NCBI GenBank assembly: GCA_015680685.1
Contig: MNCI01009276.1
Location: 273,614-337,613, forward strand
Origin: Gnetum montanum
Lineage: Eukaryota; Streptophyta; Gnetopsida; Gnetales; Gnetaceae
Length of the DNA: 64,000 nucleotides
Direction of reading: 5' to 3'
A program made the position numbers and the translations under genes. Each line of letters starts with the position of its first letter. Position 1 is the first letter of the stretch. Shown here piece by piece: positions 12,009 through 21,834 of this stretch. The notes under the pieces were generated by a model that was not told the DNA's origin, did not search any database, and worked only from the letters and a program-made list of their open reading frames with translations.

Positions 12009-12960
12009 TGATGAGTAGTGAGGTACCCCTACACTCAACCATATAAATATGAGCGTTTCATGCATGATCTGGTCGAATTCCAAGGACTAAGTGCTTATGC
12101 ACCCTTGTGGAACAAGGATGGGTTGGTTGATCGTTGTCTTCCCAACCTTACATGCATGTCACAATTGTATGGTTAAGTAAGCTTGAGGCATATGATTTTT
12201 ATAGCTTTTATGTTTTTATGTCTTGTGCTAATAGGGAAGGAGAGAGGTAACTAAGTGACTAATTTAACTTAACTACTTATTAACTAAGTTTTAACTAATC
12301 CTAACAACAGCATCCATTCCCACTTGCCGTACACATCCTGAACTAGTGCAACACTGCTGAGATTACCAAACACTAATCGTTACTAGGTTACGAAGCATTA
12401 CACGCATGTTCAAAGTGGTCGTGCTTATGTAATTTAATGATTTGCTTAGTTGATCAAAATGAATTATTGTGCTAATAACAGAAATGTAAAGTGCATAAAA
12501 TAAAATTAATGCATAAGAAAATAAAATAAAATAAATGCGTAAGAAAATAAATCTCAAGTGCTGCAAGGATGAATTGAAGAGCTCGTCTTTATTGTTGTAC
12601 ACAAGGTGTGCTCAGGTACATAATGCTCAAATAAATATCCATCCACACTTAAACCTCCTACTGTGGGCACTTGGAAAATACTCTAACTTTGAAATAGACT
12701 ACAAGAGTTTCGCTACTTGACTACTAAAAGACTTCTTTTCAATTGTGCGCCTGGGCACTGTATTTATAGGCTTGGGAGCAACTACTCTAATAATTAAAGT
12801 AACCACTCTAATAATTAGAATAATTGATAAAATAACCAATAGAGTAACCTCTCTAATAATTAGAATAAACTGCTAGAGTAATTGCTCTAATAATTAGAAT
12901 AAAATACTAGAGTAACTACTCTAATAATTAGAATAACTACTATAGTAACCGCTCTCATCA
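12009..12960 (-). repeat. 5' LTR of element D
   Basis: It aligns along its length with the LTR at 2906-3875, including the CTAATAATTAGAATAA array in U3 (about 12780-12955), the TATTTATAGGC TATA region (read on the plus strand), and the R/U5 segment with the CACAAGGTGTGCTCAGG and TCCTACTGTGGGCACTTG blocks. The U3 end is TGATGAGAGCGG at 12960. Unusually, the sequence just outside it is a PPT remnant rather than target DNA. Confidence 0.9.
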
Positions 12961-13052
12961 TACCCCCATGATTACTACTAAAAGAGTATTTATAGGCTTG
13001 GGAGCAACTACTCTAATAATTAGAATAACTACTAGAGTAACCACTCTCATCA
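12961..13052 (-). repeat. PPT remnant plus shortened U3 outside the 5' LTR of element D
   Basis: Next to the 5' LTR comes TACCCCCATGATT (12961-12973), identical to the PPT bases next to the 3' LTR at 3876. Then comes a shortened U3 with ACTACTAAAAGAG joined to TATTTATAGGCTTGGGAG and about two array units, ending CTCATCA at 13052. TCTGT follows, pairing with TCTAT at the far left end. The structure is (from outside) short U3, PPT, complete LTR. It could come from recombination between tandem elements with loss of one interior, or from aberrant strand transfer during reverse transcription. Confidence 0.75.
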
Positions 13053-13139
13053 TCTGTCATTAACACCTAAATATCAAGAAATGTAATTTGTTGATGATTT
13101 TTTTATAGAGAATTTTGATTGCATTATTTTCTTGGAACA

Positions 13140-13192
13140 TGCCTTCAAGTTGATAGGGGGTGCTAGTATTAGGATTTGAACCCAACACCACT
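13140..13192 (-). mobile_element. SINE 3' fragment cut by element F
   Basis: The minus strand contains GGGTTCAAATCC, a close match to the RNA polymerase III B box, preceded by CAAGTGGTG and followed by a CACCCCC stretch, like the SINE-like sequence at 58935-59040. The 5' half with the A box is missing; element F begins at 13193. The remainder of 13053-13139 is unassigned. Confidence 0.5.
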
Positions 13193-14026
13193 TGATGAAT
13201 CGTGATTCATTAAGTCACGATATCACACCCAGAATATTGTGTAAGCGATATCGTGGCCTGGCTTGCAATATCGTATACACGATATCATTGCTCCTATGTA
13301 GGCCTATAAATACACCTTAGGCACATATTAAGGGAGAGGTTTTTTTTAGTTAAAAATTATTTTTCATTTTTAGTCTTTCTCAACCCTTTCTCCCAGTGCA
13401 TGCCCGTAGTGTGATGATTGTAATTGCACGACACCTTTATTTGAGTGTGACGTACTTGGACATGCACATGATTGAAAATAAAGATCAAGATTACTTCATC
13501 ATTGCAACATTCACTTAGTTTAATTATTTAATTGTTATTGTTATTTATTACTTTCATAATTAATATCTCTTCACCCTAAACTCCTTAAATGTGAAATGAG
13601 TATGACTTAATCATGAGCAGTTAAGTGTGACTACTTGGTAACCTAGTAGGGTACCTAGGATCTATGCTTGGCAATCCCAGTAGTAGTCATGCACGAGATC
13701 CAAGATGTGTACGGATGATTAAGGGATGGATGCTCATCGCACTTAGGCTAGCTTAGACTCTCTTCACCCTTCCCCTCTTAGGTTAAACAAAGTTACTTTC
13801 CATTTCCTCTAGGAGTAGCACTAGTTCAGGACCACATCATACACCTCACTCTAGACCAAACCATACGTGATAAAGCAAATACTAGTCCAGGTGGGAAGAC
13901 AGTGAACTGTGATCAACGAGTAACTATCTAGATACCACAACTAGCCTATCTGTAGAGTTCGACAGAATCATGCATGAAACGTTCGTATTCGTATGGTTGA
14001 GTGTAGGGGTACCTCACCACTCATCA
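13193..14026 (+). repeat. 5' LTR of element F
   Basis: It starts TGATGAATCGTGATTCATTA and ends CCACTCATCA. U3 carries GATATCAC/GATATCGT palindromic cores (13215-13290). The TATA box is in CCTATAAATACACC at about 13304-13317, and the putative R region with CTCAACCCTTTCTCCCAGTG follows. It pairs with 20254-21087. Confidence 0.9.
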
Positions 14027-14027
14027 T

Positions 14028-14045
14028 TGGAGCCGTTGCTAGGGA
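14028..14045 (+). other. Primer-binding site of element F (tRNA-Asp type)
   Basis: TGGAGCCGTTGCTAGGGA matches 15 of 18 bases of the tRNA-Asp complement. It sits one base after the LTR end. Confidence 0.8.
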
Positions 14046-14167
14046 CAGTGCTAGTTATCTAGATTAGTTACATCATACAAGATTGTTGTAACAAAGTATT
14101 AATGATATATATTTCAGAAAATAATAATAATAATAATTGCAATTAAATCACACACAAATTTACAACC

Positions 14168-15394
14168 ATGTCTCTCTCACAAGACTATGATAATGCAACA
14201 ACCAATAAGGCAATTCATTGGAGAACCAACAAATTATACAATGGTGAAGATGAAGTTTGGAGTACCCAATCTAATGTAGGGGTCTCCTATGAGGATAAAC
14301 ACAAAAAACATCATTCCAACTCACAACTGCATAACATACCTAATGATGATGAACCCCTACTAGCCACTACAAGCCTAACGAAAATACAAGAGGCCATTTG
14401 AATATCCCACAAGCATCATAAGGAAAGCCATCTACCCAGGCTTGACTTAAACAACTTTCCTAAGTTTTCAAGAGGCTATGATTTAGATCTACAATAACAT
14501 TTAGGAGCCTTATATGATGCTTGTGTATGGAATACCATTGATAATGGATGGCAAAAACTTATATAAAAATATTGTGTTTGATTACAATGGCAACAATCCT
14601 AGTCATGGGGGAGGCCACCCCCAAACTAGTTACACTGTTCATACCATCCAAACCCAAATACTTATCAAGTCCAACATCCTGTTTTCCCAACTAGGTCAAC
14701 ATCCTCTATCTCGCCACATTATTACTATTCTCCTCAATACTATCAACGCATATCCTCTCCAACAAGGTTTCCACTTCATGTACCTTACACTTTTCCTCAA
14801 CAACAATATTCTCATCCTTCTACATCACCACCAATTGTACATGAAGGTTTTGCACCACAGCATCAACCCATGAATGTTACTTATGCTTCTATTGTCAACA
14901 GTAGTGGGAATCCTCCACAACATCATAGGTGTCCCTTCTTTAGACGTGACCATAGAAAGGGATACCATAGTTCAAAAACCATTGCATCTGCCAACTTAAC
15001 AAAAGTCCAACACTGTGGTGCATCTTTCTCTTAAAACCCAATACCTCATGTTACCTTCTCAGGGCCACCACTCAATACTCCAACAACCATGCAGCCCAGT
15101 GAATATAGCCACATGGGGAGACATGTTGATCCTTACATACCATCTTATGGTCATGAATATCATAGTGGATCAACTCCTTACAAATTAACCACATCTTATA
15201 ACTTGCCCCACTATGTCAACTCTAATCAAGTGTGTGAACCCCAATGGGGTAAGTATGACTGGGTTCCAATATTTCCAACATGCAAGGATCCCAACCTTCC
15301 ATTATTAATTCTAGCCATGCTCAACCATTTAGTTATGGGGGGTATCCCCCATTGTAACAACAGTAGAATTAATAAATGTTTTCCTTTTCTTTAA
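14168..15394 (+). pseudogene. gag: gag of element F, internally deleted
   Basis: The ATG at 14168 follows the PBS by about 120 bp. The N-terminus MSLSQDYDNATTNKAIHW closely matches the gag of I and, more distantly, A and E. After DNGWQK (about 14550) the reading jumps into the Pro/His/Tyr-rich C-terminal part, so the second half of the capsid domain and the zinc knuckle are gone. The C-terminal part includes HQPMNVTYASIVNSSGNPPQ and MGRHVDPYIPSYGHEYHSG and ends near a GGYPP motif shared with I. There are several stops and frameshifts, so it is not functional. Confidence 0.8.
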
Positions 15395-16782
15395 TTTTAC
15401 AATTTTTTGTTTTCCAGTTCTTTTCATCTTTCAATTTATTGTTTTTTCTTTTTATCTTTTTATGAGTAATCTCATCTATGAATAAAACACTCATGTGACT
15501 CGTTGGTTGAGGTGTTCTATGCTATCAAGTCTTAGGTGACTAATTACTTGAACAGCGAGCCCACAACATCCACCTACCCATTCCATTAATAAGAGGCTAT
15601 ACTCTGGGTATGATGATATTCTTGACATCATTAAAAATTAAAGTAATTTTGTGCTCATTATACCCAGAGAGAAGAAGGATGGACTAAGTAGGAATGGCCA
15701 GGGTGTGACATCAAGGGGACTTGTGGATTCTCTTTGGTGACTTCTGTGGAAGTTATCATGTAGCCTAGTTGTATTAAGATCCTTGTAGATCTAATGAAAA
15801 ATGGGAGTAAGAGTAAACAAAAGGCACTCAATCAAGGAAACTCCATGCTATTCTAGGGGGTCCCACTAGAAAGACATGCACCCATGCCTGAAGGTAGGTA
15901 GCTTATTTGGATTAAGCATTCAAAAAAAAAACGAGAGAGAGAGAGAGAGAAAGAAGAGAGCAAGAAGAGTGTGCCAAAGTGGCCACACAAAAAGAAAAAG
16001 AAAAGATCAAGCTCATATTGCTGTAAGTAATTCTAAACCACTCCTCCCTTGAAAAAAATGCCAAGTGATCATACGCCTTGCTATCATGATGCTCTTATTG
16101 TTGTCCATCATGGGATGAAACAATGCACTATCACTGATCAGAGGAATGGACTTGGTCTTGATTTTTGAGTGATAGGTTAATAACACATTAATCATACCTT
16201 ACACAGAGGATTCATTGTGCCCTAGGTCAGTTACCTCATATCCCAATCTCTGCAATCCCTTCTACAATTCATCTCGTCTCGCTATTCATGTATTTGTAAC
16301 TCATGACTTGTGTAGTGTTGAATTTATACCTCATCACTATGGTATCTACATGTGTGTGTTTTGTGAAATTGGTGTAGATTGCATTTAACCCTTCTTGTGC
16401 CTACGAGACATTTTACAGTGTGATTACCTAAGGGCATTATAGGTAGGAACTTGCTTTGGGGAGGATCCACTTGCGTGACTTTTGTAATTTGTACTTGTTA
16501 CACACCACCACATCATTTTATACCCTCCAAGAACTTCATTGTCAAATCTACTCTTTCCCTTATCATCCTTCTAGTTCAAAAATTCCTATGTACCAACACA
16601 TGTACCCACACCATTATCCTTTCTATGCCTTTAGGCTTGATCAATATTACCCTGGACCCTTTACATCGACTTCAAGTCCTTCATTTTTAAGTTAGGAATT
16701 TCAAAAAATTTATCCATTTTTTTCTATGTACACGGATGCACTATCACATACATGATATTGCATTCCACAGAAACTATAAATA

Positions 16783-16813
<31 letters not shown>

Positions 16814-17289
16814 CNGCAACTGTTCACATGGGGGAGTTTTTCAAATTTTCTTCTACAACTTGCAATTGCATATCTCTTGTTCCAACAACCATAACTTGCT
16901 CGCTAGTGCTCCAATTTTCATTCCACTTGAACCTATTTGAACCTAGAGTGTTCAACTTAGTCGTGGGGGAGGGGTACACTCTAAATTATGCACAAATTTT
17001 TCAAAATTTGTTAGCACCCAAAGAACACTATCAAGGGTAATTAATTATACAAAAATGATAAACATGTGCTAAAAACAACTTGATCTCCTCACTTATAACG
17101 GGAAATGAAAATTGTGAAGCCACCTAATCAAAGTGGGTTAAATATTAAAAATTTTTGGGGACATTTTCACAAAAAATTCCTAACTTTTAAATCACATGGA
17201 ATAAGAGATGAATCCATTAAGGCAAGAAGTAAGGTATAACTTAACTTTGGTAAGAAACCTTACTAATTACTAATCATGTGTGATTGCAA
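15395..17289 (+). other. Element F noncoding region: purine block, TATA-like box, C30 run
   Basis: There is no convincing gene. Seen: a (GA)9 run at 15933-15950; the conserved block TTTGGGGAGGATCCACTT within 16453-16474; ACTATAAATATGCC (TATA-like) from about 16772, followed by a C30 run at 16785-16814 and an N at 16815; then GGGGGAGTTTTTCAAATTTT, also seen in degenerate form in element G. Just before the aORF are TTACTAAT-type branch-point-like sequences and GTGATTGCAAATGG. In G the same order and the same 321-bp distance from purine block to TATA-like box are present. Confidence 0.6.
16772..16785 (+). promoter_or_regulatory. Candidate internal TATA box upstream of the aORF (element F)
   Basis: ACTATAAATATGCC lies about 515 bp before the aORF start. 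In element G, TCTATATATAGCACAC occupies the same place relative to the conserved purine block (321 bp after it). Shared position suggests function, but transcription from it is inferred only. Confidence 0.4.
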
Positions 17290-20060
17290 ATGGTCCAAAA
17301 GCATGGAAAACAAGAAGGACCCTCTCAAGGTGTGTCCAAGAGACCCAGGAGAGGCAAAAGAAAAGCATCTTCCAAACAACGTGAAGAGCAAGAGGTGCAA
17401 TCATTTAGCATCCATCAAGAGACTCCTACTACTTTACAATCAGAACATGCAGAAGGAGGAGTTGCTGCAGTGCCTGAATAGGGACAACAACTCATGTTGT
17501 CCCCAGATTATGTTCAGGCCATCCATGAAAAGTCCACGTTGGCTATAGTGATTGTGAAATTGGACTTCAAACCTTTCATGGAATTCACTCCTGAGGCTGT
17601 TAGGGACCAACTCAAAGGATCTCCATTATGGCCTATCCTCTTTGAAAGTGGTGCCTGGTACTTAGGAGAAATGTACCAATTTTGGCACAATAAGAAAGAA
17701 GGCACCACAATCAACATTTGTGGTGTGTTTGTAGATTTTTCCTCCAAGGCCATCTCGGAAGTGTTTAACCTTCCAAATGTAGGGTTAAAAATTGCTCACC
17801 TGTCCACTCACTCTGATGCTGATGCGTGAAGAGTTTGGTTGGATAGGGCATACAGCAAAGAAGGCAAGACATATGGAGAGATGACGCTAGAAGAAAGGAT
17901 ATACTTTAGGATTAGTGCTTATCACATCTTTTCCATGAGAGAATTAAAAAGAATCTCAACATATGTGGCTAGAGGAAGTGCGATATTGATGGGAAAGGCC
18001 AATGCTAACCTTCCTCATCTATATCTCGTGGAGATCTTAAGGTGGTTTGAAGAATGCAAGACAAGAAAGTTTGTGTTTCCCTTTCCTTGTCTCATCAGGA
18101 AGCTATGTAGGCATGTTGGTATTTTGGGGTATACCAATGACATCCTCAAAAGAGCCCAGAATGCTTTGTTTTTTGAACTGCTAAAGCCACTAGCTCTGAG
18201 GAAAAGTGCTGGTGAGACACTGGAGCTAGAGCAAGAGTAAGAATAGACAGTGGGACCCATTGCAACTCAAACTATAGGGCCTAGCCAACTTTCAAGAACG
18301 AGGCCCAGCACGAGCCAGCGAGATCAATCACCACCACCACCATAGGATTACTGATCGTCGATGAGCCACCTCAAGGCCATTGCTGAGATAGTTAGTTGGG
18401 GAAGTCATGATGATGCTAATCTCTTCTATGTCATCGATGACATCGTACAGTCCATAATTTCTATTGATCGCACATAGGGTGAGGTGTTCATTCAAACGAG
18501 AGGAGGGGAGACTCATTGGTCATAATAGATTTCAGGGAACGTTGCATCTTTCCAGGTGCAATTGAAAACATGTGAAGGGGCCACAATGGTGGTCATGTAG
18601 CACTAGGCTGCAGTAGGAACTGCTGAAGTGGTCATAGACCACATTAAAGAATCTTTTAATGTTCCTATTGTGCCACTGGTAGATTTCATGGGAGCACAAG
18701 ATGTTCAAACACTAGTTGGTCCCTCAATGACTCCTACGGAGCATGAGGATGTCCTTGATCGATTGTTGCAAATAGGACAAGTAATGACATCCTTGTTTGA
18801 CATTCCACAAGATGTCATAGTGGCACAATTAGACCTCATCTCCACCAAAGGAAAGCTGGTCATGGTAGAGATTAAGGTCGAGCACGTTAAAGCGAAGTTG
18901 ACAAGACTACAAGAGAGGCTCGTCACCTGCAAGCTACACAACAGGACCCATCTCAGTTTGTTCTCATAGACCAGTTGGATACTTTCAGGATAGAGTAGCT
19001 TAATAAACTATTGGCAGACAATCAAAGAGTGGCAGGGGAGAAAGAGAAGGCTGACTAGGATGTCTCCAAGGCACAAGTGCAAACCTACGTGCATGCCAAG
19101 GCACTCAGAGCCTTACAGGAGGAGAACAAAATGCTTCATGTTGATAACCTTTGGTTGACCATTGTGGAGAAATAGAAGAATGTTCTCAAGGAAAACTTTC
19201 AACAATTACAAGAACACTTGGTTAGGGTCAACCAAGATATGAACCATTTGACTAGAGAGAATTGAACCTTGTCAATGGAGGAGGTACGCGCAATCTGTCA
19301 GAAGATGGTTATTAAAATAAGTGCATGGAAAAATAAAGCCAAGTAGCATGAAAAGTTAAAGGAGAACTTCAGAGACTAGGTGGGAATGTACAAGCAAGTC
19401 ATAGAAAAAAGATCCATATGGCCAAGGCCCACATCAACACTTTTAGTGCTCAAACACAATGATTGGTAGGCCATATTGGACACATGCATTTTCCCACCAG
19501 GCGAAACTTAAATTCGAGACCTGTAGATTCAAGACCTCACAGAGTACATGGAATTGGCAAACCTGCAGTATGCCAATCTAGCCACATTGACAGCAAGACG
19601 TCCAAGAACAGAGCTCGAGAAGCAAGTAGCTACCACCTGCACCAAATGTGAAGAAGAATTTGCAGAGCATAAGAAAACATTGTAGAAGCTAGAAGTTGCA
19701 AATTTTGAACTAGAGGTGGTTAAGACCAGCTACCAAGGCTAGAAAGATGTCATAGCAGATTTTGCTTGATGGCTTATGGATTTTCAAGAGTACAAGGATA
19801 AAGCCAGAGCCTACGAGGAGGAACAATAGTTGTTTGTGGCTCGGTACATCAAAGCAAATAAGATGTTCCCACAACTATCATGTCCATGGAAGGTGCTGAC
19901 TCTGTCAAACATTGGAGCATCAACATGGATGGCACAAGATCCCCGAACAGAAGAGGAAAAGCCCCAGGCACTACTTCAGAGTCATCAAATTCCAAAACTT
20001 GGAGCACGGGACAAGGGGAAGCAACCTATGGAGGAGCCACTGCCACCTGGAACCACATGA
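17290..20060 (+). pseudogene. Additional ORF (aORF) of element F: globular N-terminal region plus long coiled coil
   Basis: About 920 codons. From 17290 to about 18968 one frame carries the protein with only a few in-frame stops; frameshifts come later. Order: a basic, Gln/Lys-rich N-terminus; a globular region with SPLWPILFESGAWYLGEMYQ and a stretch from FVDFSSKAISEVFNLPNVGL to CLIRKLCRHVGIL; a Ser/Pro-rich linker; then several hundred residues of Leu/Lys/Glu/Gln-rich probable coiled coil; and a conserved C-terminal motif with SCPWKVLTLSNIG and DPRTEEEK. I see no protease, RT, integrase, signal peptide or membrane segment. The N-terminal half recalls the 'putative plant transposon protein' family (Pfam PF20167, from memory), which needs checking. 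Element G has a homologue; I and H keep fragments. Function is unknown. Confidence 0.75.
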
Positions 20061-20221
20061 GTCAAATAAAGTTTACAATTTTGTAATTTTGTAATTTTGT
20101 GTTGTATCCTAATTTTGTTCCATTGAGTTCTCCACTATGGCATGAATAATTCCCAGTCAGTTAATAATCCCATACTTATCTACTGTGTAATCAATGGGGC
20201 TTGTTCTCATTTTTTTTAACT

Positions 20222-20253
20222 CGAGGACAAGTTTTCATTCAGTCATGGGGATA
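20222..20253 (+). promoter_or_regulatory. PPT block of element F
   Basis: CGAGGACAAGTTTTCATTC followed by AGTCATGGGGATA abuts the 3' LTR start TGATGA at 20254. The same block precedes the 3' LTR in D, E, G, H and I. The GGGGRTA end would prime plus-strand synthesis. Confidence 0.75.
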
Positions 20254-21087
20254 TGATGAATCATGATTCATTAGGTCACAATATTGCACCTACGATATCG
20301 CATACGTGATATCGCAACCTAGCTCACAATATTGTATATGCGATATTGTGGCTCCTGTGTAGGCCTATAAATACACCTTAGGTGCATGGTGAGGGAGAGG
20401 TTTCTTTTAGTTAGAAATTAGTTTTCATTTTTAGTTTTTCTCAACCCTTTCTCCCAGTGCATGCCCGTAGTGTGATGATTGTAATTGTACAACACCTTTA
20501 TTTGAGTGTGACGTACTTGGACACGCACATGATTGAAAATAAAGATCAAGATTAATTCATCATTGCAGCATTCACTTAGTTTAATTATTTAATTGTTATT
20601 GTTATTTATTACCTTAGTAGTTAATATCTCTTCACCCTAAACTCTTTAAATGTGAAATGAGTACGACTTAATCACGAGCAGTTAAGTGTGACTACTTGGT
20701 AACCTAGTAGCGTACCTAGGATCTGTGCTTGGCAATCCCGGTAGTAGTCATGCACAAGTTCCAAGATGTGTACGGATGATTAAGGGATAGATTCTCATCA
20801 CACTTAGGCTAGCTTCAACTCTCTTCACCCTTTCCCTCTTAGGTTAAACAAAGTTACTTTCCATTGCCTCTAGAAGTAGCGCTAGTTTTGGACCACATCA
20901 TACACCTCACTCTGGACTACACCATATGTGATAAAGCAAATACTAGTCCAGGTGAGAAGACAACGAATTGTGATCGATGAGTAACTATCTAGATACCACA
21001 ACTAGCCCATCTATAGAGTTCGACTGGATGGTGCGTGAAACGCTCGTATTCGTATGGTTGAGTGTAGGGGTACCTCACCACTCATCA
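20254..21087 (+). repeat. 3' LTR of element F
   Basis: It is the same length as the 5' copy, start TGATGAATCATG and end CACTCATCA. GATATCGC cores lie at about 20295-20350 and CCTATAAATACACC at about 20364-20377. Substitutions against the 5' copy are scattered throughout, so the insertion is not recent. Confidence 0.9.
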
Positions 21088-21317
21088 CCATGAAATACAA
21101 ATCTTCTCTAATACCTTCCTATTTAACCTAATGCAAGAGAGCATTACATCAAATCAATGTGTAATACCTTAGTGTTTTGAACCTAAGATCTTAACATTGT
21201 TATTTATTTTCTTATGTTTGGTCCTTAAGCATAAGGATATATATTTAATATGTTATGTTAATAATATATTGTATGTTGCTAGTTGTTAATGCTAGTACAT
21301 TCTAACATCTCTCTTAT
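21088..21317. other. Unassigned AT-rich spacer
   Basis: Between element F and the K LTR I see no repeat, ORF or signal that I recognise. Confidence 0.5.
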
Positions 21318-21834
21318 TGTCACATCCTCATTCTTAAATGGTGACATTGCATAACAACAATGATGTCTCTTCATAGCAAGTGTTGTAATTATTATAATAA
21401 GACCCAAAAGGAAAAGTTGTAATTAAGATCTGAAAGGATGCACTGTAATAATGGACATGTCTCTTGAGGTAACCTTTGGGGGTTTAACCTAAGGTATTTA
21501 TACCTTGGTATTAAAGGTTGTATCATCATGGAGTTTCGAAGCTGGTATAGGTGAGTAACAAGAAAGGAGTAAAGTGATACAAGAGGGTGACTAGTCATTC
21601 CTTTTGGTCAGTTATAGGCCTAACCATGATGGCAATATTGAATTGTCTCTACATGATAGATGTCAAAGTAAGATAATCCCTAGAAACCCTTGAAGTATAA
21701 CCCAAATATATTATTCCATATTAATAAAGCATTTTTTCATTTTCTTCTATATTTTCCTTGTTATTTTGTTTAGGCATAATGTTAAATGTTATGAATATTT
21801 TACATTCAGCATAACATTCAAGAATGGGATGTCA
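21318..21834 (+). repeat. LTR of family K, left arm of an inverted pair
   Basis: It starts TGTCACATCC and ends GGGATGTCA, followed by TGGTATAAGAG at 21839, which resembles the initiator tRNA-Met primer-binding site TGGTATCAGAGC. The minus strand of 23780-24266 matches it along its length, for example TAATTATTATAATRAGACCC and CCTAACCATGATRG. It is a different family from the TGATGA elements. Confidence 0.65.

Larger units (their letters stand above)
2906..13052 (-). mobile_element. Element D: near-complete Athila-like Ty3/gypsy retrotransposon with duplicated U3 end
   Basis: In minus-strand order it has a short U3 remnant (13052-12976), a PPT remnant, a complete 5' LTR (12960-12009), PBS, gag, protease, RT, RNase H, integrase, a noncoding 3' region, PPT and 3' LTR (3875-2906). 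TCTAT at 2901-2905 and TCTGT at 13053-13057 form a probable 5-bp target duplication with one mismatch, which places the U3 remnant inside the inserted unit. Coding regions contain stops, some at TGG or CAG codons, so the copy is dead. It lacks the aORF found in F and G. Confidence 0.85.
13193..21087 (+). mobile_element. Element F: non-autonomous Athila-like element with gag and an aORF but no pol
   Basis: Complete LTRs of equal length (834 bp) flank PBS, gag (14168-15394), a noncoding stretch with the conserved purine block and a TATA-like box, a long additional ORF (17290-20060) and the PPT. No protease, RT, RNase H or integrase motif is seen, and the space between gag and aORF is too short for pol. 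Flanking bases CCACT and CCATG are not a clean target duplication. The element would have depended on Pol supplied by a relative such as D or G. Confidence 0.85.

Noticed and set aside
17290-20060. Envelope-like gene for the aORF
   Set aside because: No signal peptide, membrane segment or cleavage site is visible; the second half is coiled coil and charged.
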